NCBI GenBank assembly: GCA_045592445.1
Contig: JAZNUV010000042.1
Span: 1 to 15,772, forward strand
Source of the DNA: JAQXGO01 sp045592445
GTDB lineage: Bacteria > Bacillota > Clostridia > UMGS1883 > UMGS1540
Length of the DNA stretch: 15,772 bases
Reading direction: 5' to 3'
Shown one piece after another: positions 1-6,603 of the stretch (the first letter of the stretch is position 1; the number at the start of each line of letters is the position of its first letter). The translations under genes and the position numbers were made by a program. Below the pieces are notes generated by a model. That model did no database searches. It saw nothing but the letters and a program-made list of their open reading frames with translations, and was not told the DNA's origin.

Positions 1-174
1 GGCTTGCCTATGCCAACGGATGTGTATGATACTGCAATTTTAATGTGTATTACGGCACTGAGTGAGGAATCCATTGCAAAAGGCGGTGCACCGGTTGCAG
101 TTCCTGATTTCACAAAGGGCGCGTATTTGACAAGAAAGCCGGTCACAGAAGCTGAAAATAAGTGGAGTATCTGA
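1..174 (+). CDS. Gfo/Idh/MocA-like oxidoreductase, C-terminal fragment
   Basis: The reading frame is open from the first base and stops at TGA 172-174, giving the last 57 residues of a protein whose start lies outside the window. The segment contains PTDVYD, then ITALSEESIAKGGAPV and a PDFTKG motif. I associate this pattern with the C-terminus of Gfo/Idh/MocA-family NAD(P)-dependent oxidoreductases, which act on sugars, inositols and related compounds. The Rossmann domain and catalytic lysine are not in view, so neither substrate nor cofactor can be given. The family call is from memory of the C-terminal pattern; that this is a coding end is much surer than the family. Confidence 0.55.
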   Translation, partial: GLPMPTDVYDTAILMCITALSEESIAKGGAPVAVPDFTKGAYLTRKPVTEAENKWSI

Positions 175-332
175 GTGACGGAAAAAACAAATTAAAAGAG
201 GGAATGTTTAAAAATGCGTAGACCACACAAACGCTATTTTTAACATATTTTAGAACCTCTTAAGAAAATCACAAATATGAAATAAGCTGTAAAATTTGAA
301 AAATCCAGATTTTACCTTGTATTTTAGCGCTT
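175..332. other. AT-rich intergenic stretch without a gene
   Basis: This is the first part of a 354-base gene-free stretch between the oxidoreductase fragment and the HAD-GtrA gene. I see no coding potential. A weak stem (GCGT/ACGC) followed by TATTTTTAA near 220-245 could end the upstream gene, and GTAAAAT at 289-295 pairs with ATTTTAC at 309-315. Neither is strong enough to call as a terminator. Confidence 0.4.
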
Positions 333-435
333 GTGCTACGAACAAACTTCGCCTCTCGACGTACCCATGTACGCCTTCGGGTTCCCACGGCAAGGCCTAA
401 CGCCTTGCCATGGCTCAGTTTGTCCGTCCTACACC
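333..435. repeat. Folded intergenic element with nested inverted repeats
   Basis: This block is richer in G+C than the AT-rich DNA before it and can fold into a branched structure. ACAAACT (342-348) pairs perfectly with AGTTTGT (417-423), and the helix continues outward with ACG/CGT and GTG/CAC-type pairs to about 333 and 432. Inside are a hairpin CGTAC-CCAT-GTACG (360-373), a short GGG-TT-CCC (379-386) and a perfect 8 bp hairpin GGCAAGGC/GCCTTGCC (389-409). No open frame fits it. It may be a dispersed intergenic repeat, a MITE-like element or a structured RNA; one copy in one window cannot decide. Confidence 0.45.
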
Positions 436-447
436 ATTTTTATTCCA

Positions 448-506
448 TGAAAAACCGACCTCCCAAAAAGTTAGATTTTTGGTCTAACTTTTGGGGGGTC
501 GGTTCA
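448..506 (-). terminator. Long palindrome, terminator of the HAD-GtrA gene, IS-end-like
   Basis: AACCGACC... at 453 pairs with ...GGTCGGTT ending at 504, a stem of about 22 bp with one bulge or mismatch and a ~7 nt loop. Read on the minus strand it follows the HAD-GtrA stop codon and is followed by TTTTT, so it can work as an intrinsic terminator. Each arm begins TGAA...CCGACC and runs through CCCAAAA(A)GTTAGA. This resembles, from memory, the terminal inverted repeats of IS3-family (IS150-group) elements placed head to head. The outer dinucleotides TG (448-449) and CA (505-506) fit that reading. Confidence 0.6.
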
Positions 507-528
507 TTTTAAACAGTCCCTTTTCAAT

Positions 529-1491
529 TTATTTCTTAAATGCGTAAAACTTCATACACAAAAATGTAACAGGGATACCGAGGATGGCTGCCGCCACAAA
601 GGAAAGAACGCGCGGCAGAAAGAGAACATCACACAGCAAAAACACAAAGATACATTGTATGAAAAAGTTAGGTATATATGAAGCCGCAAATTTTAAAAAG
701 CGAATAAAAGAAAAACTTTTTTTAAAAGTAAATACGCTATTTAAAAGATACGAGAGTGTAAGCGTGGTTACATAACCGGCGGCATATGCGAGAGTTGCGT
801 CCTTTAAAAATGCACTGTAGAGTGTGGAAAACAAAATACTGCTGGCGGTATTTAAAACGCCGACCAGTAAAAAGCGTACAAACGTCGGTGACAAAAATGT
901 TCGGACAAATTTTGACCAATGCGATGGTGAATACTCTTGCCACGGAATACAAGTATGACCTTTTACGATAAAGCTTTCCGCCGCAAGGTGCGCCATCGGT
1001 GTATCGGAAAGAGAGTCCGAATAAAAAGCGGAAATCTTCGCATTTGGAAATTCTGCATGAAAACGAAGCGGTTTTTCTTCTCCATAGCAATTTTCGCCTG
1101 TGTAGTGTCCGCTTTTCATATCCACCAAAGATGCGATGGGCGGTGTAATGCCAAGCTTTTTGCAAGGTAGGGCAAGCAAAAATGCGGGCGATGCAGAAAT
1201 GATAACATCACTTTCTTGTTTTTGCGCAAGATACCAGCCTTTTATTTTGCAGAAATTTGTTTCCCAAAATGCGGAAACGACGGCATCTATATGGGGGATT
1301 TTTTGAAAAAAACAATAAAAACGCTCTTTAAATGCAGTTTTGGAATGAACGCCTATCATATAGAGGCAAAAATGAAAGAATTGGTACGGTAAACAAAAAA
1401 GAATACGCGGATAGCGCCTTATGCAATAAAAATAAAAATCACGCGTACTGTCACCATTGTAAATTGTTTTATCGAAATCATATACACGCAT
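529..1491 (-). CDS. HAD-IB phosphatase fused to GtrA-like membrane domain
   Basis: The 320-residue protein has two parts. Residues 1-185 look like a HAD-superfamily (subfamily IB) phosphatase: motif I DFDKT with D5 and D7, motif II SASP at 99-102, a lysine at 140 in EEKPLRF, and motif IV with D159 and D163 in YSDSLSDTP. Residues about 203-320 look like a GtrA domain (PF04138 type): FLLVGVLNTASS, then LSYLLNSVFTFKK, with four predicted membrane segments. GtrA proteins are linked to moving polyprenyl-phosphate-sugars across the membrane. HAD-IB enzymes remove phosphate from small metabolites or phospholipid precursors. A role in cell-envelope lipid or sugar metabolism is an inference. GAGG lies 9 bases upstream of the ATG, and a promoter sits further upstream. 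It stands alone, divergent from the coiled-coil gene. Confidence 0.8.
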   Translation of the reverse strand: MRVYDFDKTIYNGDSTRDFYFYCIRRYPRILFCLPYQFFHFCLYMIGVHSKTAFKERFYCFFQKIPHIDAVVSAFWETNFCKIKGWYLAQKQESDVIISASPAFLLALPCKKLGITPPIASLVDMKSGHYTGENCYGEEKPLRFHAEFPNAKISAFYSDSLSDTPMAHLAAESFIVKGHTCIPWQEYSPSHWSKFVRTFLSPTFVRFLLVGVLNTASSILFSTLYSAFLKDATLAYAAGYVTTLTLSYLLNSVFTFKKSFSFIRFLKFAASYIPNFFIQCIFVFLLCDVLFLPRVLSFVAAAILGIPVTFLCMKFYAFKK

Positions 1492-1525
1492 AAATAGATC
1501 CTCTTATTCCATATCATGTAGATAT

Positions 1526-1554
1526 AGTGTATCACAGACATAAAAAAAAGTCAA
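1526..1554 (-). promoter_or_regulatory. Sigma-A-type promoter of the HAD-GtrA gene
   Basis: On the minus strand TTGACT (1554-1549) is followed after exactly 17 bp by TACACT (1531-1526). This lies about 35 bp upstream of the ATG at 1491. The -35 box matches 5 of 6 consensus bases and the -10 box 4 of 6. Confidence 0.55.
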
Positions 1555-1625
1555 TGAATTTCAAAACACAAACGCCGTTGTAACGCGAAAAAAAGAAAAG
1601 TGAAAAGAATTTTGACGAAAACATG

Positions 1626-1655
1626 TTGACAAACCTCTGCCCACTATGATAAAAT
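1626..1655 (+). promoter_or_regulatory. Sigma-A-type promoter of the coiled-coil gene
   Basis: A perfect TTGACA (1626-1631) is followed after 18 bp by TAAAAT (1650-1655), within the AT-rich run TATGATAAAATATAAA. It lies about 60 bp upstream of the ATG at 1716 and is divergent from the HAD-GtrA promoter. Confidence 0.7.
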
Positions 1656-1715
1656 ATAAAAAGTACATAATATGATAATATGTTTTGATAAGATACTGTG
1701 AGAGGAGGAAGCAAA

Positions 1716-2156
1716 ATGGAGATATTTGACGTAATTGATCAGTTGGAGGATTTAATCGAAAATAGCTTTACTTGGCCGATTTTTCATAAGACGATGATTG
1801 ATAAAGAAGATTTTATGGAGCTTTTGAGTGACATTCGTCTGCGTCTGCCGGAGGATTTGAAGAAGGCAAAGTGGGTAACTGAACAGCGCACAGGCATTAT
1901 TGAAGAGGCGCATAAAGAGGCTGCTGATATTATTCGCAGCGCAGAGGAGCAAAAGCAGCAGCTCGTAAATGAGCATGAGGTTACAAAAAAAGCGTATGAC
2001 CAGGCAAATGAGGTGCTGGCAAACGCACAGAAAAATGCGAGGGAAATTCGCCTTGGCGCGCGTCAGTATGCCGATGATGTGCTTTCCAGCGTGGAAGGTC
2101 GTCTTGGCAATATTGTAGCTGAAATACAGGCGGGGCGCGAGGAGCTTAGAAAGTAA
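1716..2156 (+). CDS. Conserved coiled-coil protein (V-ATPase subunit H / DivIVA-like)
   Basis: The 146-residue soluble protein has an N-terminal segment MEIFDVIDQLEDLIENSF, a short globular part to about residue 50, and then a long charged, Ala/Glu/Lys-rich helix (about 55-145) with coiled-coil character. Proteins of this type are common in Clostridia and are often auto-annotated as ATPase or V-type ATPase subunit H. There is no ATPase motif here, so a catalytic role is not supported. I chose ATG 1716 because GAGGAGG lies 7 bases upstream; the in-frame GTG at 1698 would put the Shine-Dalgarno inside the coding region. It has its own promoter and terminator, so it appears monocistronic. A structural or cell-division scaffold role is only a guess. 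Confidence 0.8.
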   Translation: MEIFDVIDQLEDLIENSFTWPIFHKTMIDKEDFMELLSDIRLRLPEDLKKAKWVTEQRTGIIEEAHKEAADIIRSAEEQKQQLVNEHEVTKKAYDQANEVLANAQKNAREIRLGARQYADDVLSSVEGRLGNIVAEIQAGREELRK

Positions 2157-2166
2157 TTTATCAGTA

Positions 2167-2197
2167 AAAAACCGAAAGCAATGCTTTCGGTTTTTTT
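2167..2197. terminator. Bidirectional terminator between convergent genes
   Basis: ACCGAAAGC-AAT-GCTTTCGGT is a perfect 9 bp stem, followed by seven T on the plus strand and by five T on the minus strand. It can stop both the coiled-coil gene (plus) and the DUF2508 gene (minus), whose stop codon lies just beyond it. Confidence 0.9.
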
Positions 2198-2199
2198 AA

Positions 2200-2460
2200 T
2201 TAAGATGCCACATTTTTTTTAGCCAGTTGTAAAAGGTGCGCAAAGCGAAGCTCGTGTGCCTTAATTGCATAAATGTACATGTCTATCAAAGCTGCATCAT
2301 CCGTAAATTCAAGATTGCGGCGGCATATTGCAATGTCAGAACGAGCTTCTTCCAAAAGATCTATCAGTGCTGTGTCCTCCGGTTGCTTGTCCGTTTTTTC
2401 GGGATGCAGCTTGCGAACAAGAGTAGAAAAAAACGTGTTATTTTCAAGAAATGGTAACAT
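2200..2460 (-). CDS. DUF2508 family small protein
   Basis: The 86-residue soluble protein carries the pattern LLEEARSDI...CRRNLEFTDDAALIDMYIYAIKAHELRFAHLLQLAK at about residues 36-82. I recognise it as the DUF2508 family (B. subtilis YaaL-like). Its function is unknown. The frame stays open further upstream to 2619, but ATG 2460 is preceded by GGGAGG with 7 bases spacing, and the upstream part would overlap cwlD, so the short form is the gene. It lies 44 nt downstream of cwlD on the same strand and shares the bidirectional terminator, so the two are probably co-transcribed. Confidence 0.8.
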   Translation of the reverse strand: MLPFLENNTFFSTLVRKLHPEKTDKQPEDTALIDLLEEARSDIAICRRNLEFTDDAALIDMYIYAIKAHELRFAHLLQLAKKNVAS

Positions 2461-2504
2461 ATAAAAACCTCCCTCAAGTGCAGTATAAGCAAAAAAATCC
2501 CATT

Positions 2505-3203
2505 TTATACCGAATTTCTGAAATTTTGGATACCTGTACAAATTGCGGCGGCAATTGAATCCTGATAATCGGGGGTTAATAAAAGTTGTTCCTCCGTGGG
2601 GTTTGATAGAAATCCACATTCGACGATGACGGCAGGAATCTTTGCTTCCCGCAATAAATACAAATCCTTCGAAACGGGTTTGATTTCCCGTGTGCAGTGC
2701 GGGCCAATTTCATTTAAAAACGCGAGACGGATAGACTCGGCGAGCGCACGGCTGCCTTCGACGGCAGCGGCATAAAAAACCTGCGGACCACTATATTTTG
2801 CGTCGGTAAAGTGGTTCATATGTATACTGACAAGACAAGAGGAGCCGATAGAGTTGGCAATGGAAACGCGCGCTTTCATGTCCTCTCTTTTTTTTTCTCG
2901 TAAGGAGTCAGATTTCTCCGTATAAAGACCTTTGTTCTCTGAACGCGTCATAACAACCTGTTCGCCGATTGCTTTTAGTTTTTCCTCCAAAAGTTTTGCA
3001 ATGGAAAGATTCAGGTCTTTCTCCAAAACGCCGCTTTCACCGACCGCACCGCCGTCCGGTTCGCCATGGCCCGCGTCGATAATGATGGCATCTTCTGTTG
3101 CCGAAACAGGCACGTGGCGGCTTCGCACCGAAAAAAGTAAAAAAGATAATAGTAAAATGAGCGTCAGAAATATAACGCCGCCGCGTTTTATAATCAAAAG
3201 CAT
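2505..3203 (-). CDS. cwlD: N-acetylmuramoyl-L-alanine amidase, CwlD type
   Basis: The 232-residue protein has one N-terminal membrane segment (about 8-25) followed by an Amidase_3 domain: IDAGHGEPDGG with zinc ligand H46, E61 in LEKDLNL, H128 in SIHMNH, and the catalytic E195 in VECGFLSN. The sequence KIPAVIVECGFLSNPTEE is typical of CwlD. In Bacillus this enzyme removes the stem peptide from muramic acid so that the deacetylase PdaA can form muramic-delta-lactam in the spore cortex, the mark recognised by germination-specific lytic enzymes. ATG 3203 is chosen because GGGAGG lies just upstream; the frame is open to 3287 without a better start. A candidate sigma-E promoter precedes it, which fits expression in the mother cell. 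Confidence 0.88.
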   Translation of the reverse strand: MLLIIKRGGVIFLTLILLLSFLLFSVRSRHVPVSATEDAIIIDAGHGEPDGGAVGESGVLEKDLNLSIAKLLEEKLKAIGEQVVMTRSENKGLYTEKSDSLREKKREDMKARVSIANSIGSSCLVSIHMNHFTDAKYSGPQVFYAAAVEGSRALAESIRLAFLNEIGPHCTREIKPVSKDLYLLREAKIPAVIVECGFLSNPTEEQLLLTPDYQDSIAAAICTGIQNFRNSV

Positions 3204-3222
3204 AGACGCACCTCCCACTTTG

Positions 3223-3251
3223 AGTGTATGTACAGGCGCGTAAAAATATGT
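3223..3251 (-). promoter_or_regulatory. Candidate sigma-E (sporulation) promoter of cwlD
   Basis: On the minus strand ACATATT (3251-3245) is followed after 14 bp by CATACACT (3230-3223). This is close to the Bacillus sigma-E pattern (an ATA-centred -35 and a -10 of CATACAAT with 14-16 bp between). It lies 20 bp upstream of the cwlD ATG. B. subtilis cwlD is known to be transcribed during sporulation, including by sigma-E. Confidence 0.5.
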
Positions 3252-3265
3252 CGGGGATTCTCCTA

Positions 3266-3307
3266 CAAAAAAAGAGCTTTCGTACAATACAAGACGAAAA
3301 CTCTTTT
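3266..3307 (-). terminator. Intrinsic terminator of the OLE-oapA-dxs-tlyA operon
   Basis: Read on the minus strand, AAAAGAGTTTTCG and CGAAAGCTCTTTT form a stem of about 12 bp with one G-T pair and a 12 nt loop. It runs directly into seven T. It lies 25 nt after the tlyA stop codon. Confidence 0.75.
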
Positions 3308-3331
3308 ATAAAATTTTTATTTTTCGGGGGG

Positions 3332-4126
3332 CTAACGTGCCTCAAGGTGTGCCTTTTCCACCACAGGTTCAACTGCGGGGAATGGGCATTTTTCGCTTTT
3401 TTTTGTGAGCATCAAAAGATATTCAATGTTGCCTTTCGGCCCCTTTACGGGCGAAAAATCAAGACATTCTACAGAAAAACCGATTTCTGAGGCAAACGTC
3501 ATCACATGTGTAATGACCTCGCGATGTGTGGCAGGGTCGCGCACAACACCGCCCTTGCCGACCTTTTCACGCCCTGCCTCAAACTGGGGTTTTATCAAAC
3601 AGACCACGTTGCCGCCGTCCTTCAAAAGGCGGTAGGCGACAGGCAGAACAAGCTTTAATGATATAAACGAAACATCTACACTTGCAAAATCAAGCAGTTC
3701 AGGCACTTCCGCCTCCGTAATGTAGCGGATATTGGTACGTTCAAGGTTTACAACACGCGCATCCGTTCGAAGGCTCCATGCAAGTTGCCCGTACCCGACA
3801 TCAACAGCATATACGCGCGAGGCGCCGTTTTGCAGCATGCAATCCGTAAAACCGCCTGTAGATGCGCCGATATCCATGCAAACACTACCTGTAAGATTGA
3901 CGGGAAAAACAGCCATCGCTTTTTCAAGCTTTAAGCCACCGCGGCTGACGTAGCGGAGGGAGTCCGTTCTCACTTCTATGCGGTCCTCATCCGATACCTG
4001 CTGACCTGCCTTGTCTGCCTTTTGCTCATTCACATATACTTCGCCCGCCATAATAATGGCTTTCGCTTTATCACGCCCTGAAATCAGGCCTTTTTCTGTT
4101 AGATACTGGTCAAGCCGCATTTTCAT
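3332..4126 (-). CDS. tlyA: TlyA family S4/FtsJ-type rRNA methyltransferase (YqxC-like)
   Basis: The 264-residue protein begins with an S4 RNA-binding domain (about 3-62: RLDQYLTEKGLISGRDKAK). This is followed by a Rossmann methyltransferase fold with SAM motif I DIGASTGGF (85-93), DVGYGQLAW (109-117), DVSFISL (151-157) and LIKPQFEAG (178-186). TlyA enzymes 2'-O-methylate cytidines of rRNA; some members have been called hemolysins, which the sequence does not support here. The ATG overlaps the dxs stop as ATGA, so the two are translationally coupled. The homologue YqxC follows dxs in many Firmicutes, usually before argR and recN, neither of which is here. It is the last gene of the OLE operon. 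A start two codons later (ATG) is also possible. Confidence 0.9.
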   Translation of the reverse strand: MKMRLDQYLTEKGLISGRDKAKAIIMAGEVYVNEQKADKAGQQVSDEDRIEVRTDSLRYVSRGGLKLEKAMAVFPVNLTGSVCMDIGASTGGFTDCMLQNGASRVYAVDVGYGQLAWSLRTDARVVNLERTNIRYITEAEVPELLDFASVDVSFISLKLVLPVAYRLLKDGGNVVCLIKPQFEAGREKVGKGGVVRDPATHREVITHVMTFASEIGFSVECLDFSPVKGPKGNIEYLLMLTKKSEKCPFPAVEPVVEKAHLEAR

Positions 4127-5958
4127 TTTTGTAAAATCCTTTCCGCGTCCGCAGCAATATGCGCCGCATCCATTTTATAAAGCGTCATCAGTTCTTCGAC
4201 CGTACCTTGTTTTATAAATGTATCGGGGAAGGCTTTGGCGAGCATAACGCCGTTATACCCGCGGTTTGTACCTTCTGATAAAATCGCTTCTCCAATTCCG
4301 CCGCGTATGGTATTATCCTCCATGGTTATCAAATGTCCGGTTTTTGAGGCGGAAGTAAATATCGTATCATAATCAATGGGTTTTGCCATGCGCAGATCCA
4401 AAACTTCCGCATGGATACCCTTTTTAGCAAGAATATCGGCAACATGGAGTGCGGTATGTACCATTCTGCCCAAAGCGGCAAGTGTTATATGGCACCCTTC
4501 ACGGCGAACAACTGCTTTCCCAAAGGTAAATGGCATTTTGGGAAGTGCAGGGAGATGGCCACGCGGATACCGAATGGCAATCGGCCCTGTATGCGTGTTG
4601 ATAGCGTAGGCAAGTTGCGCGCTTTGTTCGTTTTGATCAGAAGGTGCAAGCACTGTCATGCCCGGAATATGTGTTAAGAAGGACAAATCAAATATGCCCT
4701 GATGCGTTTCGCCGTCAGCGCCGACAAGACCTGCACGGTCAACGGCAAAAACAACGTGAAGCCCTGTAAGCGCTACGTCATGCAGGACGGAGTCGTAGGC
4801 ACGTTGTAAAAAAGATGAATAGACAGATACTACGGGCACAAATCCACCTTTTGCAAGACCCGCCGCGAAGGTGACGGCATGCGCCTCGGCAATGCCTGTA
4901 TCGAAAAACCGAAGCGGATATTTTTTCATAAAATTGCCAAGCCCGGATGATGTCGGTGTAGACGGAGAGATAGCCACAATTTGCGGATTCTCATCAGCAA
5001 GTGTGCATAGCGCCTTACCAAAGCTGTCGGACAGGGTTTCCTCTTTTTTGGAGGAAGGCGATACCGCATGCCAGGCACCGGGAGCAGCTTCCGCAGGTGC
5101 ATAGCCTTTTCCTTTTTTTGTTATAACGTGTACCAAAACAGCCTCTTTAATTTTTTTGGCTTCTGAAAATGTATCACAAAGCTGCCTGATATTATGCCCA
5201 TCTATGGGCCCTAAATATTTACAACCTAAATGCTCAAACAGTGCGCCCGGTGTTACGGCATAACGCAAAAAGCGTTTCATTTTTTGGATAGCAATCACAC
5301 TTGGCCGACCCAAAAGCGGAATTTTAGATAGGATTTCGCCCGTTTCGCGCTTCAGTGTATAGTAGGAAGAACGAGTGCGGATTTTACGGAGATACTGCGA
5401 AAGACCGCCGACTGCCTCGTCAATCGACATTTGGTTATCATTGAGGACAATGATAACCTTGCTATGGCAATGCGCAATGTGGTTTAGAGCTTCCATCGAA
5501 AGACCGCCGGAGAACGCGGCGTCTCCCACAACCGCAATCACTTCACCGTCCTTTTTCTGTATGTCGCGCGCAGCAGCATAGCCTAAAGCTGCGGAAATAG
5601 CGGTGGAGGAGTGGCCGGTGTCAAATGCATCATAGGGGCTTTCTGCTGTTTTTGGAAAGCCGCTGAGTCCGTCAAGCTTTCGGAGCGAGTCAAATTTTTG
5701 AATACGTCCTGTCAGCATTTTATGTACATACGCCTGATGACCGACATCCCATATAAGCTTATCCTGCGGTACATGAAACATACGGTGCAGAGCCACGGTA
5801 AGCTCAACAACGCCCAGATTTGAAGCCAGGTGTCCACCGGTTTTTTGTACTTTTTCAATTAAAAACTCTCTTATTTCGGCGCAAAGCGAATCAAGAGAGT
5901 CCGCGTCCAAAGCCCTTACATCGGCAGGAGACGAAATGTGTTGCAGTAAAGAATTCAT
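4123..5958 (-). CDS. dxs: 1-deoxy-D-xylulose-5-phosphate synthase
   Basis: The 611-residue enzyme joins pyruvate and glyceraldehyde 3-phosphate with thiamine diphosphate to make DXP, the first step of the MEP isoprenoid pathway and a precursor for thiamine and pyridoxal. Visible motifs are H43 in GGHLASNLGVVE, DVGHQAYVHK (71-80), H116 in DTGHSSTA, the cofactor site from G145-D146 to N173-D174-N175, E358 in DTGIAEAHAV, and DRAGLVGADGETHQG (407-421). The length is slightly below the usual 620-640. Two positions depart from the common form: GDA instead of GDG at 145-147 and IAEAH instead of IAEQH. The metal-binding D146 and catalytic glutamate remain, so activity is likely. It starts 6 nt after oapA, without a strong ribosome binding site, and overlaps tlyA by 4 nt. 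Confidence 0.95.
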   Translation of the reverse strand: MNSLLQHISSPADVRALDADSLDSLCAEIREFLIEKVQKTGGHLASNLGVVELTVALHRMFHVPQDKLIWDVGHQAYVHKMLTGRIQKFDSLRKLDGLSGFPKTAESPYDAFDTGHSSTAISAALGYAAARDIQKKDGEVIAVVGDAAFSGGLSMEALNHIAHCHSKVIIVLNDNQMSIDEAVGGLSQYLRKIRTRSSYYTLKRETGEILSKIPLLGRPSVIAIQKMKRFLRYAVTPGALFEHLGCKYLGPIDGHNIRQLCDTFSEAKKIKEAVLVHVITKKGKGYAPAEAAPGAWHAVSPSSKKEETLSDSFGKALCTLADENPQIVAISPSTPTSSGLGNFMKKYPLRFFDTGIAEAHAVTFAAGLAKGGFVPVVSVYSSFLQRAYDSVLHDVALTGLHVVFAVDRAGLVGADGETHQGIFDLSFLTHIPGMTVLAPSDQNEQSAQLAYAINTHTGPIAIRYPRGHLPALPKMPFTFGKAVVRREGCHITLAALGRMVHTALHVADILAKKGIHAEVLDLRMAKPIDYDTIFTSASKTGHLITMEDNTIRGGIGEAILSEGTNRGYNGVMLAKAFPDTFIKQGTVEELMTLYKMDAAHIAADAERILQK

Positions 5959-5964
5959 TTAAAA

Positions 5965-6594
5965 TCATCCGTTTTTTTGCTTTTTTTTCTTTCTGTTAGC
6001 AAAAGGGAAAAAAGAAAGAATGCGACTTATAAAATATATAATTTGATTACATTGATTTATTGCCACGGTCTTACCGAGTGCTTTACCGCCAACTGTCAGT
6101 GCGGAAATAAGACCTGAGGCGATAAGCGTCGTTAAAAGAAGGTCCAGGGAATATTTTGTAACAACCTCCGCTACGATAAAGGTACCCGTAGCACCGCTTA
6201 TGATACTGCAAATATCACCCACAACATCGTTGCAAAAGTTCGAAACCTTTTCGGCATTCCGGATAAGACGAATTGCTTGCGCCGCGCCACGGACGCGATT
6301 GGAAGCCATAGCATGAAAGGGCGCTTCCGCGGCTGTTGTGACCGCAATGCCAAGAATGTCAAACAAAATGCCGAGTAAAATGATAATAAAAAGAATGAAA
6401 AGCGCAGCAGAAAGTGCAGCATCATCTAAAAAAGACTGTGTGCAGGTACTGATGGCGATGGAAAGCGTAAAGGTGAGAAGAACAGTTGTAATTACCCACG
6501 AAACGCTGACCTTACGGTTCGGTGTATGGTTGCTTTTTACTCTTATTTTTTTGGGTTTTTGCGGTGAATCGTCACGCAAAACATTCACATCCAT
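5965..6594 (-). CDS. oapA: OLE-associated membrane protein OapA
   Basis: The protein of 209 residues (223 if started at ATG 6636) has two adjacent N-terminal membrane segments (in the long form about 46-66 and 74-98) and a well-conserved middle, AEAPFHAMASNRVRGAAQAIRLIRNAEKVSNFCNDVVGDI, given here in parts: AEAPFHAMA (103-111), RLIRNAEK (123-130) and CNDVVGDI (135-142). One or two hydrophobic segments follow (about 143-180, 198-210), then a lysine-rich tail RKKKKQKN. In Bacillus halodurans OapA binds OLE RNA and brings it to the membrane. Here it lies directly after the OLE RNA and before dxs, the classic order. I prefer ATG 6594, which falls just after the RNA's 3' helix; ATG 6636 lies inside the RNA. 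Neither has a good Shine-Dalgarno, so the start is uncertain. Confidence 0.85.
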   Translation of the reverse strand: MDVNVLRDDSPQKPKKIRVKSNHTPNRKVSVSWVITTVLLTFTLSIAISTCTQSFLDDAALSAALFILFIIILLGILFDILGIAVTTAAEAPFHAMASNRVRGAAQAIRLIRNAEKVSNFCNDVVGDICSIISGATGTFIVAEVVTKYSLDLLLTTLIASGLISALTVGGKALGKTVAINQCNQIIYFISRILSFFPFANRKKKKQKNG

Positions 6595-6603
6595 AAAAAA
6601 GTT

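Noticed and set aside
333..506. CRISPR array or tandem repeats
   Set aside because: The repeats are inverted pairs of different sequence, not evenly spaced direct repeats with spacers.
1698..1715. GTG start for the coiled-coil protein
   Set aside because: The GAGGAGG ribosome site would lie inside the coding region; ATG 1716 is correctly spaced from it.
2461..2619. N-terminal extension of the DUF2508 protein
   Set aside because: It overlaps the end of cwlD, and a good ribosome site stands right before ATG 2460.
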